Shown here in pieces: positions 17,480-25,731 of a stretch of 36,455 nucleotides of DNA. Positions within the stretch are counted from its first letter, which is position 1. Each line of letters starts with the position of its first letter. This DNA is from Ensifer sp. MPMI2T (lineage in GTDB: Bacteria > Pseudomonadota > Alphaproteobacteria > Rhizobiales > Rhizobiaceae): NCBI RefSeq assembly GCF_004827385.1, contig NZ_SRXN01000052.1, positions 1 to 36,455 of the forward strand. The letters are read 5' to 3'. The position numbers and the translations under genes are program-made. The notes under the pieces were generated by a model. It was not told the DNA's origin. It saw only the letters and a program-made list of their open reading frames with translations, and did not search any database.

Positions 17480-18559
17480 GTGACATCCGCTTCGACGAAC
17501 GACATCGAATTCCGTTCGGTCGCCAAACGCTATGGCAGCGTGACGGCAGTCTCGGACATCAACCTCGCGGTGCCGAAGGGCGCCTTCGTGGCGCTGCTCG
17601 GTCCTTCCGGCTGCGGCAAGACCACCTGCCTGCGCATGATCGGCGGCTTTGAGCAACCGAGTGAGGGCACGGTCCATGTCGGCGGCCAGCCGATGAACGG
17701 CGTGCCCGCCTATCGCCGGCCGGTCAACATGGTGTTCCAGCAATATGCGCTGTTCCCGCACCTCGATGTCGAGCAGAACGTTGCCTATGGCTTGAAGCAG
17801 ATGCGCCCGCGCATCGCCGCCGCGGAAATCGCCCGCCGGGCGCAAGAGGCGCTGGCGATGGTGCGTCTCGGCGGCTTTGGCAAGCGCCGCATCCACGAAA
17901 TGTCCGGTGGCCAGCAGCAGCGCGTGGCGCTTGCCCGCGCCATTGTCAACAAGCCGAAGGTACTGCTTCTCGACGAGCCGCTTGCCGCGCTGGACAAGAA
18001 GCTGCGGACGGTCATGCAGATCGAGCTCCAGAGCCTGCAGCGCGAGCTCGGCATCACCTTCGTGCTGGTCACCCACGACCAGGAAGAGGCGCTGTCGATG
18101 AGCGATCTCGTCTGCGTCATGAGCACCGGCCGCATCGTCCAGATCGGTCCGCCGCAGGAGATCTACGATCGCCCGGCGAGCCTCTTCGTCGCCGACTTCG
18201 TCGGCAAGACAAACCGCATCGCCGCCAGGATCGACGCGGGCACGAATTCGATCCGGCTGGCGAACGGTGTCGGCCTTGCAAAACCCGCGAGCGCCAACGG
18301 CACGCTCGGCGCGGCCACGGTTGCGCTGCGCCCGGAGGCGATCAGCCTCGTCCGCGGCGGCACAGCGACGCTTCAAGGCACCGTCACGCACCGCATCTTC
18401 CTAGGGTCGTCGGTCGAATATTCGATCGAGGTCGATGGCCTCGGCGACTTCCTGGTGACCGCCGACCGCCGGAGCCTCAACGAAAGCGATCTCGCGGAGC
18501 CCGGCGAAAGAATCGGGCTCTCTTTCGATCCCAACGCGCTTCACGTCTTCCCGGCCTGA
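17480..18559 (+). CDS. ABC transporter ATP-binding protein (PotA type)
   Basis: A 359-residue ATPase starting at GTG 17480 with AGGGA shortly upstream. Walker A GPSGCGKTT (41-49), signature MSGGQQQR (141-148), Walker B VLLLDEP (161-167), H-loop THDQEE, and a C-terminal TOBE domain with VALRPEAISLVRGG. It closely resembles spermidine/putrescine-type PotA proteins, a group that in rhizobia also serves opines, betaines and other amines. First gene of a five-gene unit ending with an SDR dehydrogenase. Confidence 0.92.
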   Translation: MTSASTNDIEFRSVAKRYGSVTAVSDINLAVPKGAFVALLGPSGCGKTTCLRMIGGFEQPSEGTVHVGGQPMNGVPAYRRPVNMVFQQYALFPHLDVEQNVAYGLKQMRPRIAAAEIARRAQEALAMVRLGGFGKRRIHEMSGGQQQRVALARAIVNKPKVLLLDEPLAALDKKLRTVMQIELQSLQRELGITFVLVTHDQEEALSMSDLVCVMSTGRIVQIGPPQEIYDRPASLFVADFVGKTNRIAARIDAGTNSIRLANGVGLAKPASANGTLGAATVALRPEAISLVRGGTATLQGTVTHRIFLGSSVEYSIEVDGLGDFLVTADRRSLNESDLAEPGERIGLSFDPNALHVFPA

Positions 18560-18609
18560 CCGCCGAATCTGCTGCCATCACTGCACGTCAACGATAAGGG
18601 AACAGCATC

Positions 18610-19770
18610 ATGACCAAGTGGTACAGAGAGAATGCCCCGATTACCGCCGACAAGCTTGCCGACGAACTGATGCGCCTGAAGCGCGGCTCGGTCACGCGCC
18701 GCCACTTCCTCGGCGTTACTGGCCTCGGCCTCGCGACCGCCGTCCTCGCGCGCCAGCCAGGCCTCTTCAATTCCGCTGCCTTCGCCGGCGATCTCGGCAC
18801 GCAGATGTCTATCGCGACCTGGCCGAACTACCACGACCCCGCCACCTTCGAGGCCTTTACGGCCGCAACCGGCGTTGCCGTCGAGGTCAACGTCTTCGGC
18901 TCGAACGAGGAAATGCTGGCGAAGCTCCAGGCGGGCGGCACCGGCTGGGATCTCTTTGTCCCGACCAACTACACCATTTCCACCTATGTGAAGCTCGGCC
19001 TGATCGATGAGCTCGACATGTCGAAACTGCCGAACTACGACCCCTCGACCGAGAACCCGCGCTTCACCAACGAAGGCATCGTCGACGGCAAGACCTATGC
19101 GGTGCCGAAGAACTGGGGCACGACCGGCATCGCCGTGAACTCCAGCAAAATCAAGACCCCGGTCACGAGCTGGAAGGAATTCTTCGACGTCGCGATGGCC
19201 GAGGCGGACGGCCGCGCCATGGTGCACGACTATCAGCTCACCACCATCGGCAATGCGCTGGTCTCGCTTGGCTACTCCTTCAACTCCGTCAAGCCGGACG
19301 AACTCGCCAAGGCCGAGGAACTGCTGATCAAGGTGAAGCCGCATCTTTATGCGATCAACAGCGACTACCAGCCCTCGATGCGGGCGACCGACGCCTGGAT
19401 GACCATGTGCTGGACCAATGACGGCGCGCAGCTCAACCGCGACATGCCAGAAATCCAGTTCGTGCTCGGCAAGGACGGCGGCGAGATCTGGTCGGATTTC
19501 TACGCCATCCCGAAGAGTGCGGCCAACAAGGCGGCCGGCTACGCGCTGCTCAACTACCTGATGACGCCGGAAAACGCCGTCAAGGAGCACATCGCCAACG
19601 GCGCGCCGACGACCGACAGCCGCGTCCTGAAGCTGCTGCCGGCCGACGTCACTTCGAACAAGATCGTCTATCCGGACGAAGCGGCACTGACGCCGCTCGA
19701 ATTCGGCGCCGCCGTGACGCTCACCGATCCCGGCCGCGCCGAGCTGATGGCGCGCTTCAAGTCGGCGTGA
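18610..19770 (+). CDS. ABC transporter substrate-binding protein (PotD type)
   Basis: A 386-residue binding protein with a twin-arginine signal: TRRHFLGVTGLG at about 29-40, cleavage near the SAAFAGD region. The mature start MSIATWPNYHDPATFEAFTAATGVAVEVNVFGSNEEMLAKLQAGG is the classic PotD/PotF opening. Later marks are WDLFVPTNYTISTYVKLGLIDELD and YAVPKNWGTTGIAVN. Several aromatic residues (Trp/Tyr) could form a cage for a quaternary or cationic amine. An RBS-like AAGGGA precedes the ATG at 18610. Polyamines, or, from the context of the catabolic genes downstream, a betaine such as ergothioneine, are candidate ligands. Confidence 0.9.
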   Translation: MTKWYRENAPITADKLADELMRLKRGSVTRRHFLGVTGLGLATAVLARQPGLFNSAAFAGDLGTQMSIATWPNYHDPATFEAFTAATGVAVEVNVFGSNEEMLAKLQAGGTGWDLFVPTNYTISTYVKLGLIDELDMSKLPNYDPSTENPRFTNEGIVDGKTYAVPKNWGTTGIAVNSSKIKTPVTSWKEFFDVAMAEADGRAMVHDYQLTTIGNALVSLGYSFNSVKPDELAKAEELLIKVKPHLYAINSDYQPSMRATDAWMTMCWTNDGAQLNRDMPEIQFVLGKDGGEIWSDFYAIPKSAANKAAGYALLNYLMTPENAVKEHIANGAPTTDSRVLKLLPADVTSNKIVYPDEAALTPLEFGAAVTLTDPGRAELMARFKSA

Positions 19771-19790
19771 TTTCGAGTCGCGGCGCGATT

Positions 19791-19962
19791 GCCCCTCATC
19801 CCGCTGCCGCGACCTTCTCCCCGTTCTGACGGGGAGAAGGAACAAGCCGCCAGAGCCCCGCTCCCCTCTTCACGCCAGCGACGAGAGGGAGCGAAGCGGG
19901 CGCCACGAGTCCCCTTCGCCCCGCTGGCGGGGAGAAGGTGGCCGGCAGGCCGGATGAGGGGC
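19791..19962. repeat. Mosaic palindromic repeat (RIME-like)
   Basis: Bounded by GCCCCTCATC at the left and its exact inverse GATGAGGGGC at the right. It contains two inner hairpins, CTTCTCCCCGT/ACGGGGAGAAG at about 19813-19839 and a CCCCTTCGCCCCGC / GCGGGGAGAAGG arm at about 19911-19938. It separates the binding-protein gene from the first permease within one operon. The same building blocks recur at 24160, 33345 and 35000. Confidence 0.75.
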
Positions 19963-19997
19963 TTTTGATCTAAGTGCATTCTGACGGACCGAACTTC

Positions 19998-20864
19998 ATG
20001 CAAGCGGCAATGAACACGAAGAGGAACCTAGTGACGGCGGCGCTGGTTGCGCCGGCGGCGGCGTGGCTCTGCGTCTTCCTGGTTCTCCCCTTCATCGCCA
20101 TGCTCGTCTTTGCCTTCGGCGAACGCGCGCCGGAGGGCGGGTATCAGGCCGCCTTCACCTTCGCCCAGTTCGCCAACCTGCCGACGCGGGCAGCGGCGTT
20201 CTGGAACACGCTGGTGCTTGCGCCCGCCGGCGCGCTCCTCTGCCTGCTGGTCGCCTACCCCGTCGCCTATTACCTCGCGGTCAAGGCGAACCCGCGCTAT
20301 CGTCTCATCCTCGTTTCGCTCGTGGTCGTGCCGTTCTGGACGAGCCTGCTCGTGCGCACCTACGCCTGGATGTACATCCTCGGTTCGCGCGGCATTCCCA
20401 ATCTGCTCGCGATGATCGGCATCGAGGATGTCCGCATGCTGAACACGCCCGGGGCCGTGCTGCTCGGCATCGTCTACGGTTATCTGCCGCTGATGATCAT
20501 GCCGATCTATGTGAGCCTCGAAAAGCTCGACCGCCGGCTGCTCGAGGCCTCCGCCGATCTCGGCGCCAAACCGGTCTCCACCTTCTTCGGCGTCACCCTG
20601 CCGCTTTCGCTACCCGGTGTGATGACCGGCGTCGCACTCGTCACCATCCTGCTCCTCGGCGAATACCTGATCCCGCAGCTCCTCGGTGGCGGCAAGGTCT
20701 TCTTCATCGGAAACGCTTTGGTCGACCTCTTCCTGCAGTCGCGCAACTGGCCTTTCGGCTCGGCCATCGCCGTCACCCTGGTCGCGGTCGTCGTCGTGGT
20801 GCTGATGGTAGCGATGCGGATCGCCTGGAAGGTCGCGGGCACAAGACAGGTGGACCTCGTCTGA
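19998..20864 (+). CDS. ABC transporter permease (PotB type)
   Basis: A 288-residue permease from the ATG at 19998; another ATG at 20010 and a GTG at 19974 are alternatives. The N-terminal helix AALVAPAAAWLCVFLVLPFIAMLVFAF and five further segments are visible. The EAA-type loop is RRLLEASADLGAKPVSTFFGVTLPLSLPGVM. The LVVVPFWTSLLVRTYAWMYILG stretch is typical of PotB. A mosaic repeat separates it from the binding-protein gene, yet order and direction show one importer. Its TGA overlaps the next ATG by one base. Confidence 0.9.
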   Translation: MQAAMNTKRNLVTAALVAPAAAWLCVFLVLPFIAMLVFAFGERAPEGGYQAAFTFAQFANLPTRAAAFWNTLVLAPAGALLCLLVAYPVAYYLAVKANPRYRLILVSLVVVPFWTSLLVRTYAWMYILGSRGIPNLLAMIGIEDVRMLNTPGAVLLGIVYGYLPLMIMPIYVSLEKLDRRLLEASADLGAKPVSTFFGVTLPLSLPGVMTGVALVTILLLGEYLIPQLLGGGKVFFIGNALVDLFLQSRNWPFGSAIAVTLVAVVVVVLMVAMRIAWKVAGTRQVDLV

Positions 20865-21682
20865 TGCGTGCCTTCATCTCCGCCGTCTACCTCTTCCTCT
20901 ACGCGCCGATCGCGCTGGTCGTGCTCTTCTCTTTCAATGCCGGCCGCAGCGCCAGCGAGTTCACCGGCTTCTCGACCGCTTGGTATGGCAAGGCGCTCGG
21001 CAACACCTTCCTCGTCTCGGCACTGCAAAATAGCCTTATGATCGCCTTCACCAGCGCAGCGCTTGCCGCCGTCTTCGGGACCATGGCCGCACTCGGCATG
21101 GAGCGGCTCGGCACGCGCACGCGCGCTATCTTTGACGCACTGTTCGCGGCTGCGATCGTCGTGCCGGGCGTCGTGATCGGCATTGCCACGCTGGTCGCGC
21201 TCGTCGCCGTCTTCTCCTTCATCAATCCGGCGCTCGCGACGCTCTGGCCGGGCGATCAGCCACCACAACTCGGTCTCGGCTACGGCTCGATCATCGCTGC
21301 CCATGGTCTCTTCTCGATGGCGCTGGTGACGATGATCGTCAAGGCGCGGATCGCGAGCCTCGGCCGCGACATCGTCGAGGCGTCGAGCGATCTCTACGCG
21401 ACGCCGCTCACCACCTTCCGCCTAATCGTGCTGCCGCAGATCCTGCCGTCGATCCTCGCCGGCTTCCTGCTCGCCTTCACCTTCTCCTTCGATGATTTCA
21501 TCATCGCCTTCTTCGTCGCCGGCTCGAAGACGACCCTGCCGATCTATGTCTTCGCCTCGATCCGCCGCGGTGTGACGCCGGAAATCAACGCGATCGCGAC
21601 CCTGGTATTGGTCGCCTCGCTGCTCCTGATCCTGACAGCGCGCGTGCTCATGCGCGAAAAGAAAAGCAAATCCGGGGAGTGA
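20864..21682 (+). CDS. ABC transporter permease (PotC type)
   Basis: A 272-residue permease beginning in the TGATG junction with the preceding gene. Marks: YLFLYAPIALVVLFSFNAGRS at the N-terminus, the EAA-type loop DIVEASSDLYATPLTTFRLIVLPQILPSIL, and FTFSFDDFIIAFFVAGSKTTLPIYVFASIRRGVTPEINA near the C-terminus, which is characteristic of PotC. Six hydrophobic segments are expected. Only four bases separate it from the SDR gene, so the dehydrogenase is almost certainly part of this operon. Confidence 0.91.
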   Translation: MRAFISAVYLFLYAPIALVVLFSFNAGRSASEFTGFSTAWYGKALGNTFLVSALQNSLMIAFTSAALAAVFGTMAALGMERLGTRTRAIFDALFAAAIVVPGVVIGIATLVALVAVFSFINPALATLWPGDQPPQLGLGYGSIIAAHGLFSMALVTMIVKARIASLGRDIVEASSDLYATPLTTFRLIVLPQILPSILAGFLLAFTFSFDDFIIAFFVAGSKTTLPIYVFASIRRGVTPEINAIATLVLVASLLLILTARVLMREKKSKSGE

Positions 21683-21686
21683 AACA

Positions 21687-22448
21687 ATGATCCTGAAAGA
21701 CCGGATCGCGATCGTCACCGGAGCAGGCTCCGGCATCGGTCAGGCAGGTGCCGCCATCATGGCGCGCGAAGGCGCCCATGTCGTTGTTGTCGATCGCAGC
21801 CGCAAGGCCGCGGAAGAAACCGTCGCGGCCATTGCCGGCAAGGCAGGCCGCGCCGAGGCGCTCGCGATCGACGTAACCGACGATGCGGCGCTGTCCGACG
21901 GCATCGCCGATATCCTTTACCGCCACGGCCGCATCGACATCTTGCATAACCACGCCGGTGCGCAGGTCGCCGGCGACCTGGAGGAAGTCGAAGTGGCAGG
22001 CTTCGACCGTTCCTGGAACCTCAATGTCCGCGCCCATTTCATGGCCGCCCGCCTCGTCATGCCGTCGATGAAGGAGGCGGGCCGCGGCGTCATCGTCAAT
22101 ACCTCCTCGTCTTCAGGCGTGCTCTACGACCGCGAGATGATCGCCTACACAACGACGAAGCACGCTGTGATCGCCATGACCCGGCAGATGGCTGGCGACT
22201 ATGCGAAATACGGCGTCAGGGTGAACGCGCTCTGCCCCGGCTGGGTCGATACGCCCTTCAACGAGCCCTTCATTGCCCAGATGGGCGGGCGCGGCGCTAT
22301 CGAGGCCTATATCCGCGAGAAGGTGCCGCTCGGCCGGTGGGCTAGCGTCGACGAAATCGCCGAGTCGATCCTCTTCCTCGTCTGCGATCGCTCGTCCTAC
22401 ATGACCGGGCAAATTCTTGTGGTCGACGGCGGCGAGACCGTCGTCTGA
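21687..22448 (+). CDS. SDR family NAD(P)-dependent oxidoreductase
   Basis: A 253-residue classical short-chain dehydrogenase: cofactor motif TGAGSGIG (11-18), a structural NHAGA (88-92) where most relatives have NNAG, a serine run at 140-143, and the catalytic YTTTK (Y154, K158). An aspartate ends beta-2 (VVVVDRS, D36), which favours NAD(H) over NADP(H). It is translationally close to the PotABCD-type importer, so it probably oxidises or reduces the imported compound or a derivative. Convergent with the urocanase-like gene 18 bases away. The substrate cannot be deduced. Confidence 0.9.
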   Translation: MILKDRIAIVTGAGSGIGQAGAAIMAREGAHVVVVDRSRKAAEETVAAIAGKAGRAEALAIDVTDDAALSDGIADILYRHGRIDILHNHAGAQVAGDLEEVEVAGFDRSWNLNVRAHFMAARLVMPSMKEAGRGVIVNTSSSSGVLYDREMIAYTTTKHAVIAMTRQMAGDYAKYGVRVNALCPGWVDTPFNEPFIAQMGGRGAIEAYIREKVPLGRWASVDEIAESILFLVCDRSSYMTGQILVVDGGETVV

Positions 22449-22466
22449 CACGCCATCGCGGCGCCA

Positions 22467-24125
22467 TCAGACCTTCACGTGTCCGATGCCCTTGGCGGCA
22501 ATCTCCTCGAAGCTCTCGTCGTAGCCGGCATCCGCATAGCGGATGACGCCGAGCGACGTGTCGTTGGTCAGCGCATGGTCGAGCCGCTCGTCCGCGGCCT
22601 TCGTGCCGTCTGCAACGACCGTCACCCCGCAGCTCGTCATGTAACCGGCATAGCCGCCCCCGCCCGAATGAACGACGACGAGATCCGCCATCGAAGAGCA
22701 GAGCAGCATCGCGTCGAGGAGTGGCCAGTCAGCGATCGCGTCGGAACCATCCTTCATCCGCTCCGTCATGATGTTCGGATGCGCCATGGCGCCGGCATCG
22801 AGATGGTCGCGCGAGAAGGCGATGGGGCATTTGAGCTCGCCGCTGGCGACCATTTGATTGACGCGACGGGCAAGCGCCGTACGTTCGCCGTGGCCGAGCC
22901 AGGCGATGCGCGCCGGCAGGCCCTCGAAGGGAATGTGCTGCCGCGCGAGCCGGATCCAATTGGTGATGATCCGGTTGTCCGGGAACATTTCGAGAAGCAG
23001 GTCGTCGATCAGGGCGATGTCGCTCTCCTCGCCGGAAAGTGCCATCCAGCGGAACGGGCCGATCGCGCAGGCAAAGAGCGGCCGAAGATAAGCTTCGGTG
23101 AAGATCGGAATGTCGAAGGCATTGGCAACGCCGCCTTCCCGCGCCTGCGTGCGGATCAGGTTGCCGTTATCGAAGACTTCCGCGCCCTTTTTCTGGAAGT
23201 CGAGCATGGCCTTCACGTGCTCGGTGATCGAGGCGCGGCTTGCCGCCATCAGCTGGCCCTGCCCGTCTTCGCGCAACGACCGCACCTGGTCGAGGCTCAT
23301 GCCCTTCGGCACATAGCCGTAGACGAGATCATGCGCCGACGTCTGGTCTGTGACCACATCCGGAACGACGCCGCGCCGGGCGATCTCCGGATAGATTTCC
23401 GCGGCGTTGCCGACGAGACCGACCGAGAGCGCCCGCTTCTCCTTGACGGCCGCATCGACCATTGCCAGCGCCGTATTGAGGTCCGGTGCGATTTCCTGAA
23501 GATAGCCGACCTGCTGACGCTTCCTTGCGCGTTCCGGATCGATATCGACGCAGAGGATGGCGGCCCCCGCCATGCGGCCGGCCAGCGGCTGGGCGCCACC
23601 CATGCCGCCGAGCCCGGCGGTCAGCACGAAACGACCGGAAAGATCGCCGCCGAAGCGGCGCTCGGCAATCCGCATGAAGATCTCGTAGGTGCCCTGGATC
23701 ACCCCCTGGCTGCCGATATATTGCCAGGCGCCGGCCGTCAGCCCGCCCCAACAGATCAGCCCCTTGCGCTGCAGCTCGTAGAAGACATCGGCTTTGGCCC
23801 ATTGGCCGACGATGTTGCAATTCGCCATGATGACGAGCGGCGCCTTGGCATGGGTCTTCAACAGCCCCACCGGCTTGCCCGACTGGATGAGCAGCGTCTG
23901 GTCCTCGTCCATCTCGATAAGCGTCTTGACGATTGCCCGATGGGACGGCCAGTTGCGCGCGGCCTTCCCCAGCGCCGCGTAGACGACGAGATTGTCCGGA
24001 TCCTCTCCGACGGAAAGGACATTTTCGAGGAGCCGCAACAGTGCCTCCTGCCGCCAGCCCTTGGCACGCAGCTCCGGCCCGCCGGGAATCGGAAAGTTCG
24101 GGTGACGGGGGTTGGGCTTGGGCAT
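22467..24125 (-). CDS. Urocanate hydratase family protein, probable thiourocanate hydratase
   Basis: A 552-residue urocanase-fold enzyme; start at the ATG at 24125 with AAAGGA upstream. NAD-binding GLGGMGGAQP (171-180), VTDQTSAHD (258-266), GGVANAFDIP (331-340) and the DGSDAIADWPLLDA stretch are present. It departs from typical HutU: the motif I recall as PLFCRGVGPFRW reads PLFACAIGPFRW (C353 displaced by one), and the C-terminal HHGGG region reads HSGGGGYAGY. No imidazolonepropionase or N-formimino-glutamate enzyme is adjacent; hydantoin-type enzymes are. The parsimonious reading is that it hydrates thiourocanate, the product of ergothionase, rather than urocanate. A normal urocanase is the alternative. 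Confidence 0.8.
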   Translation of the reverse strand: MPKPNPRHPNFPIPGGPELRAKGWRQEALLRLLENVLSVGEDPDNLVVYAALGKAARNWPSHRAIVKTLIEMDEDQTLLIQSGKPVGLLKTHAKAPLVIMANCNIVGQWAKADVFYELQRKGLICWGGLTAGAWQYIGSQGVIQGTYEIFMRIAERRFGGDLSGRFVLTAGLGGMGGAQPLAGRMAGAAILCVDIDPERARKRQQVGYLQEIAPDLNTALAMVDAAVKEKRALSVGLVGNAAEIYPEIARRGVVPDVVTDQTSAHDLVYGYVPKGMSLDQVRSLREDGQGQLMAASRASITEHVKAMLDFQKKGAEVFDNGNLIRTQAREGGVANAFDIPIFTEAYLRPLFACAIGPFRWMALSGEESDIALIDDLLLEMFPDNRIITNWIRLARQHIPFEGLPARIAWLGHGERTALARRVNQMVASGELKCPIAFSRDHLDAGAMAHPNIMTERMKDGSDAIADWPLLDAMLLCSSMADLVVVHSGGGGYAGYMTSCGVTVVADGTKAADERLDHALTNDTSLGVIRYADAGYDESFEEIAAKGIGHVKV

Positions 24126-24159
24126 GGTGGTCGTTCCTTTGTGCGTCGCGGTCGTGTCT

Positions 24160-24274
24160 TTGCCCCTCACCCTAACCCTCTCCCTGCGAGCGGGGAGAGG
24201 GGACTGGAAGGGCGCGGCATGTCCCTTCTCCCTGTCTCACGGGGAGAAGGTGCCGGAAGGCGGATGAGGGGCAA
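24160..24274. repeat. Mosaic palindromic repeat (RIME-like)
   Basis: Begins TTGCCCCTCA and ends with its inverse TGAGGGGCAA. Inner hairpins: CCCTCTCCCTGCGAGCGGGGAGAGGG (about 24177-24202) and CCTTCTCCCTGTCTCACGGGGAGAAGG (about 24224-24250). It sits inside the minus-strand catabolic unit, between the urocanase homologue and the TfoX-N gene. Confidence 0.75.
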
Positions 24275-24291
24275 GTCACGCCCCCTTCGAT

Positions 24292-24621
24292 TCACTTCGG
24301 CGGCAGCGAAAGCACGTAGCCGCGCGCCGCATCCAGCAGGCGACGGCGCAAGGCGTCATCTCCATAGGCCTCCACGCCGGCGCGCACCCAGCCGTGCATC
24401 CGGCGCTCGCCCATCACCATCTGCACGATACCGGGCAGCGCCAAGGCCCAATCGTCATTGCCCTTGCCAAGCCGCACCAGCATTCCATCCTCGCGCGCGC
24501 CGCAGAGCAAATTGCCGTTCACGAGAAAGGCCAAGCCACCGAACATCGGCTTTTCCGAAAGTCCCGGCTGATCGCCGAGGTCTTGCCTCACCAGTTCCTC
24601 GAGCCCCGGATCGCGTGCCAC
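24292..24621 (-). CDS. TfoX N-terminal domain protein
   Basis: A 109-residue protein consisting only of a TfoX_N domain: the KPMFGGLAFLVNGNLLCGAREDGMLVRLG core matches the family pattern in which a small protein resembles the N-terminal half of the competence regulator TfoX/Sxy. Start is GTG at 24621 with GGGAGGG a few bases upstream. Twelve bases separate it from the preceding DUF917 gene, so it appears co-transcribed with the catabolic genes. Its role there is unknown; it may be a passenger. No DNA-binding motif is evident. Confidence 0.8.
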   Translation of the reverse strand: MARDPGLEELVRQDLGDQPGLSEKPMFGGLAFLVNGNLLCGAREDGMLVRLGKGNDDWALALPGIVQMVMGERRMHGWVRAGVEAYGDDALRRRLLDAARGYVLSLPPK

Positions 24622-24633
24622 GTCGCCCTCCCG

Positions 24634-25731
24634 TCAACGCTTGCCCGCAAGGGCGTAGCGCGCTATCTCGATCCCCATCGCCTTTTCGACCGGCGGATAG
24701 ACGGATGGGTCGAGCACGCTGGAACCGAGCGGGATCACCGTCTTCGACACATGCAGCACGAAGACCGTCATCCCCACCTGCAACTGCCCGACGCTTAAAG
24801 GTTCGCCTTCCGGCGACAGCGTGGTGATGACATCCGGGAACGTTGCAAGGCGCACACCGTCCGCCGTTTCCACGGCCATGTATTCGTTCATTACATGGAG
24901 TATCGTTGAGTCATCGCCCTTCCCGAGCGTGACCGTGCCGATGTCGAAGGCCTCCTTGGTATAAGCCACGGATTTATCGGTGATCGTTCCCTCGGCAAGA
25001 ATGGAGCCGTTGGTGGTGTTTGCGATGGCATCGATGACGGCACTGCCGCCCTTGCCTTCCGCTGCGATAATCGCCTCACCCAGAGTCAGCGCCATGGAGA
25101 TGCCGCCGAGCGCGGCATTGGCCTTGACGTAGGACGCGTGGACCGGATTGCGGCAGGAGGCGATGAAGCCGCCTGACATGTCCGCCGCGGTCCTCAGGAT
25201 CGGCGATACCTTGGCCGTCGCGCCCCGGACCACGAGCTCGATATAGCGGTTCTCCTCGCGGTTTCCCCCGACCGCCGTCTGGATCATCGGTTTGGGCAAA
25301 CCGGCGAGACCGATCGAGCCCATATCTCCCGTCGGATGGGCGCGGATATCGCCAACGGCATCGACAACCTTGGTGCCGAGGATCGCCGATGGCAGCCAGC
25401 CATTCAGCGTGGAGGATTTGCCGTTCTGCCCGACGATCAGGCCCGTAAGCTTTTCACCGAGCGCCTCCTGCAAAAGTTCAACGGCCTTCACGTAATCGAC
25501 GCCCCGCATCTCCCACGGCGTCGTCGAGGCCGGTGCGCCGATCGCAGCGGCGGTCGCCACCCAGTCGTCCGGCTTCAGCTCGTTGATCGAAACCAGCTCC
25601 GGCTTGCCGATCGAGACGGCCGCAAGCCCCAGCATGCGCCCGTGATCCGCCCAGCCGCCACCGCCCGCCGCATAGACGGAGCCGCCCTTGACCGCCGCCT
25701 CGACATCCTTTTCCGTCAATATCCGGCCCAT
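24634..25731 (-). CDS. DUF917 family protein, probable thiohydantoin desulfhydrase
   Basis: A 365-residue DUF917 protein. N-terminal glycine-rich VYAAGGGGWADHGRM (19-33), the GAPASTTPWE stretch, and a C-terminal half with GDDSTILHVMNEYMAVE and TTLSPEGEPLSVGQL fit the family, which is structurally related to hydantoinase/acetone-carboxylase-type folds. Its start abuts the stop of the M20 hydrolase gene without a gap. In published ergothioneine breakdown, removal of sulfur from 3-(5-oxo-2-thioxoimidazolidin-4-yl)propionate is, as I recall, catalysed by a metal-dependent protein of this family, which gives hydantoin-5-propionate. The position here among hydantoinase, carbamoylase and urocanase genes supports that role. 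Assignment is by family and context. Confidence 0.78.
   Translation of the reverse strand: MGRILTEKDVEAAVKGGSVYAAGGGGWADHGRMLGLAAVSIGKPELVSINELKPDDWVATAAAIGAPASTTPWEMRGVDYVKAVELLQEALGEKLTGLIVGQNGKSSTLNGWLPSAILGTKVVDAVGDIRAHPTGDMGSIGLAGLPKPMIQTAVGGNREENRYIELVVRGATAKVSPILRTAADMSGGFIASCRNPVHASYVKANAALGGISMALTLGEAIIAAEGKGGSAVIDAIANTTNGSILAEGTITDKSVAYTKEAFDIGTVTLGKGDDSTILHVMNEYMAVETADGVRLATFPDVITTLSPEGEPLSVGQLQVGMTVFVLHVSKTVIPLGSSVLDPSVYPPVEKAMGIEIARYALAGKR

Noticed and set aside
22479..24827. 782-codon open frame on the plus strand
   Set aside because: Antisense to the urocanase homologue and TfoX gene; the translation is low-complexity Arg/Ala/Pro and passes through a palindromic repeat.
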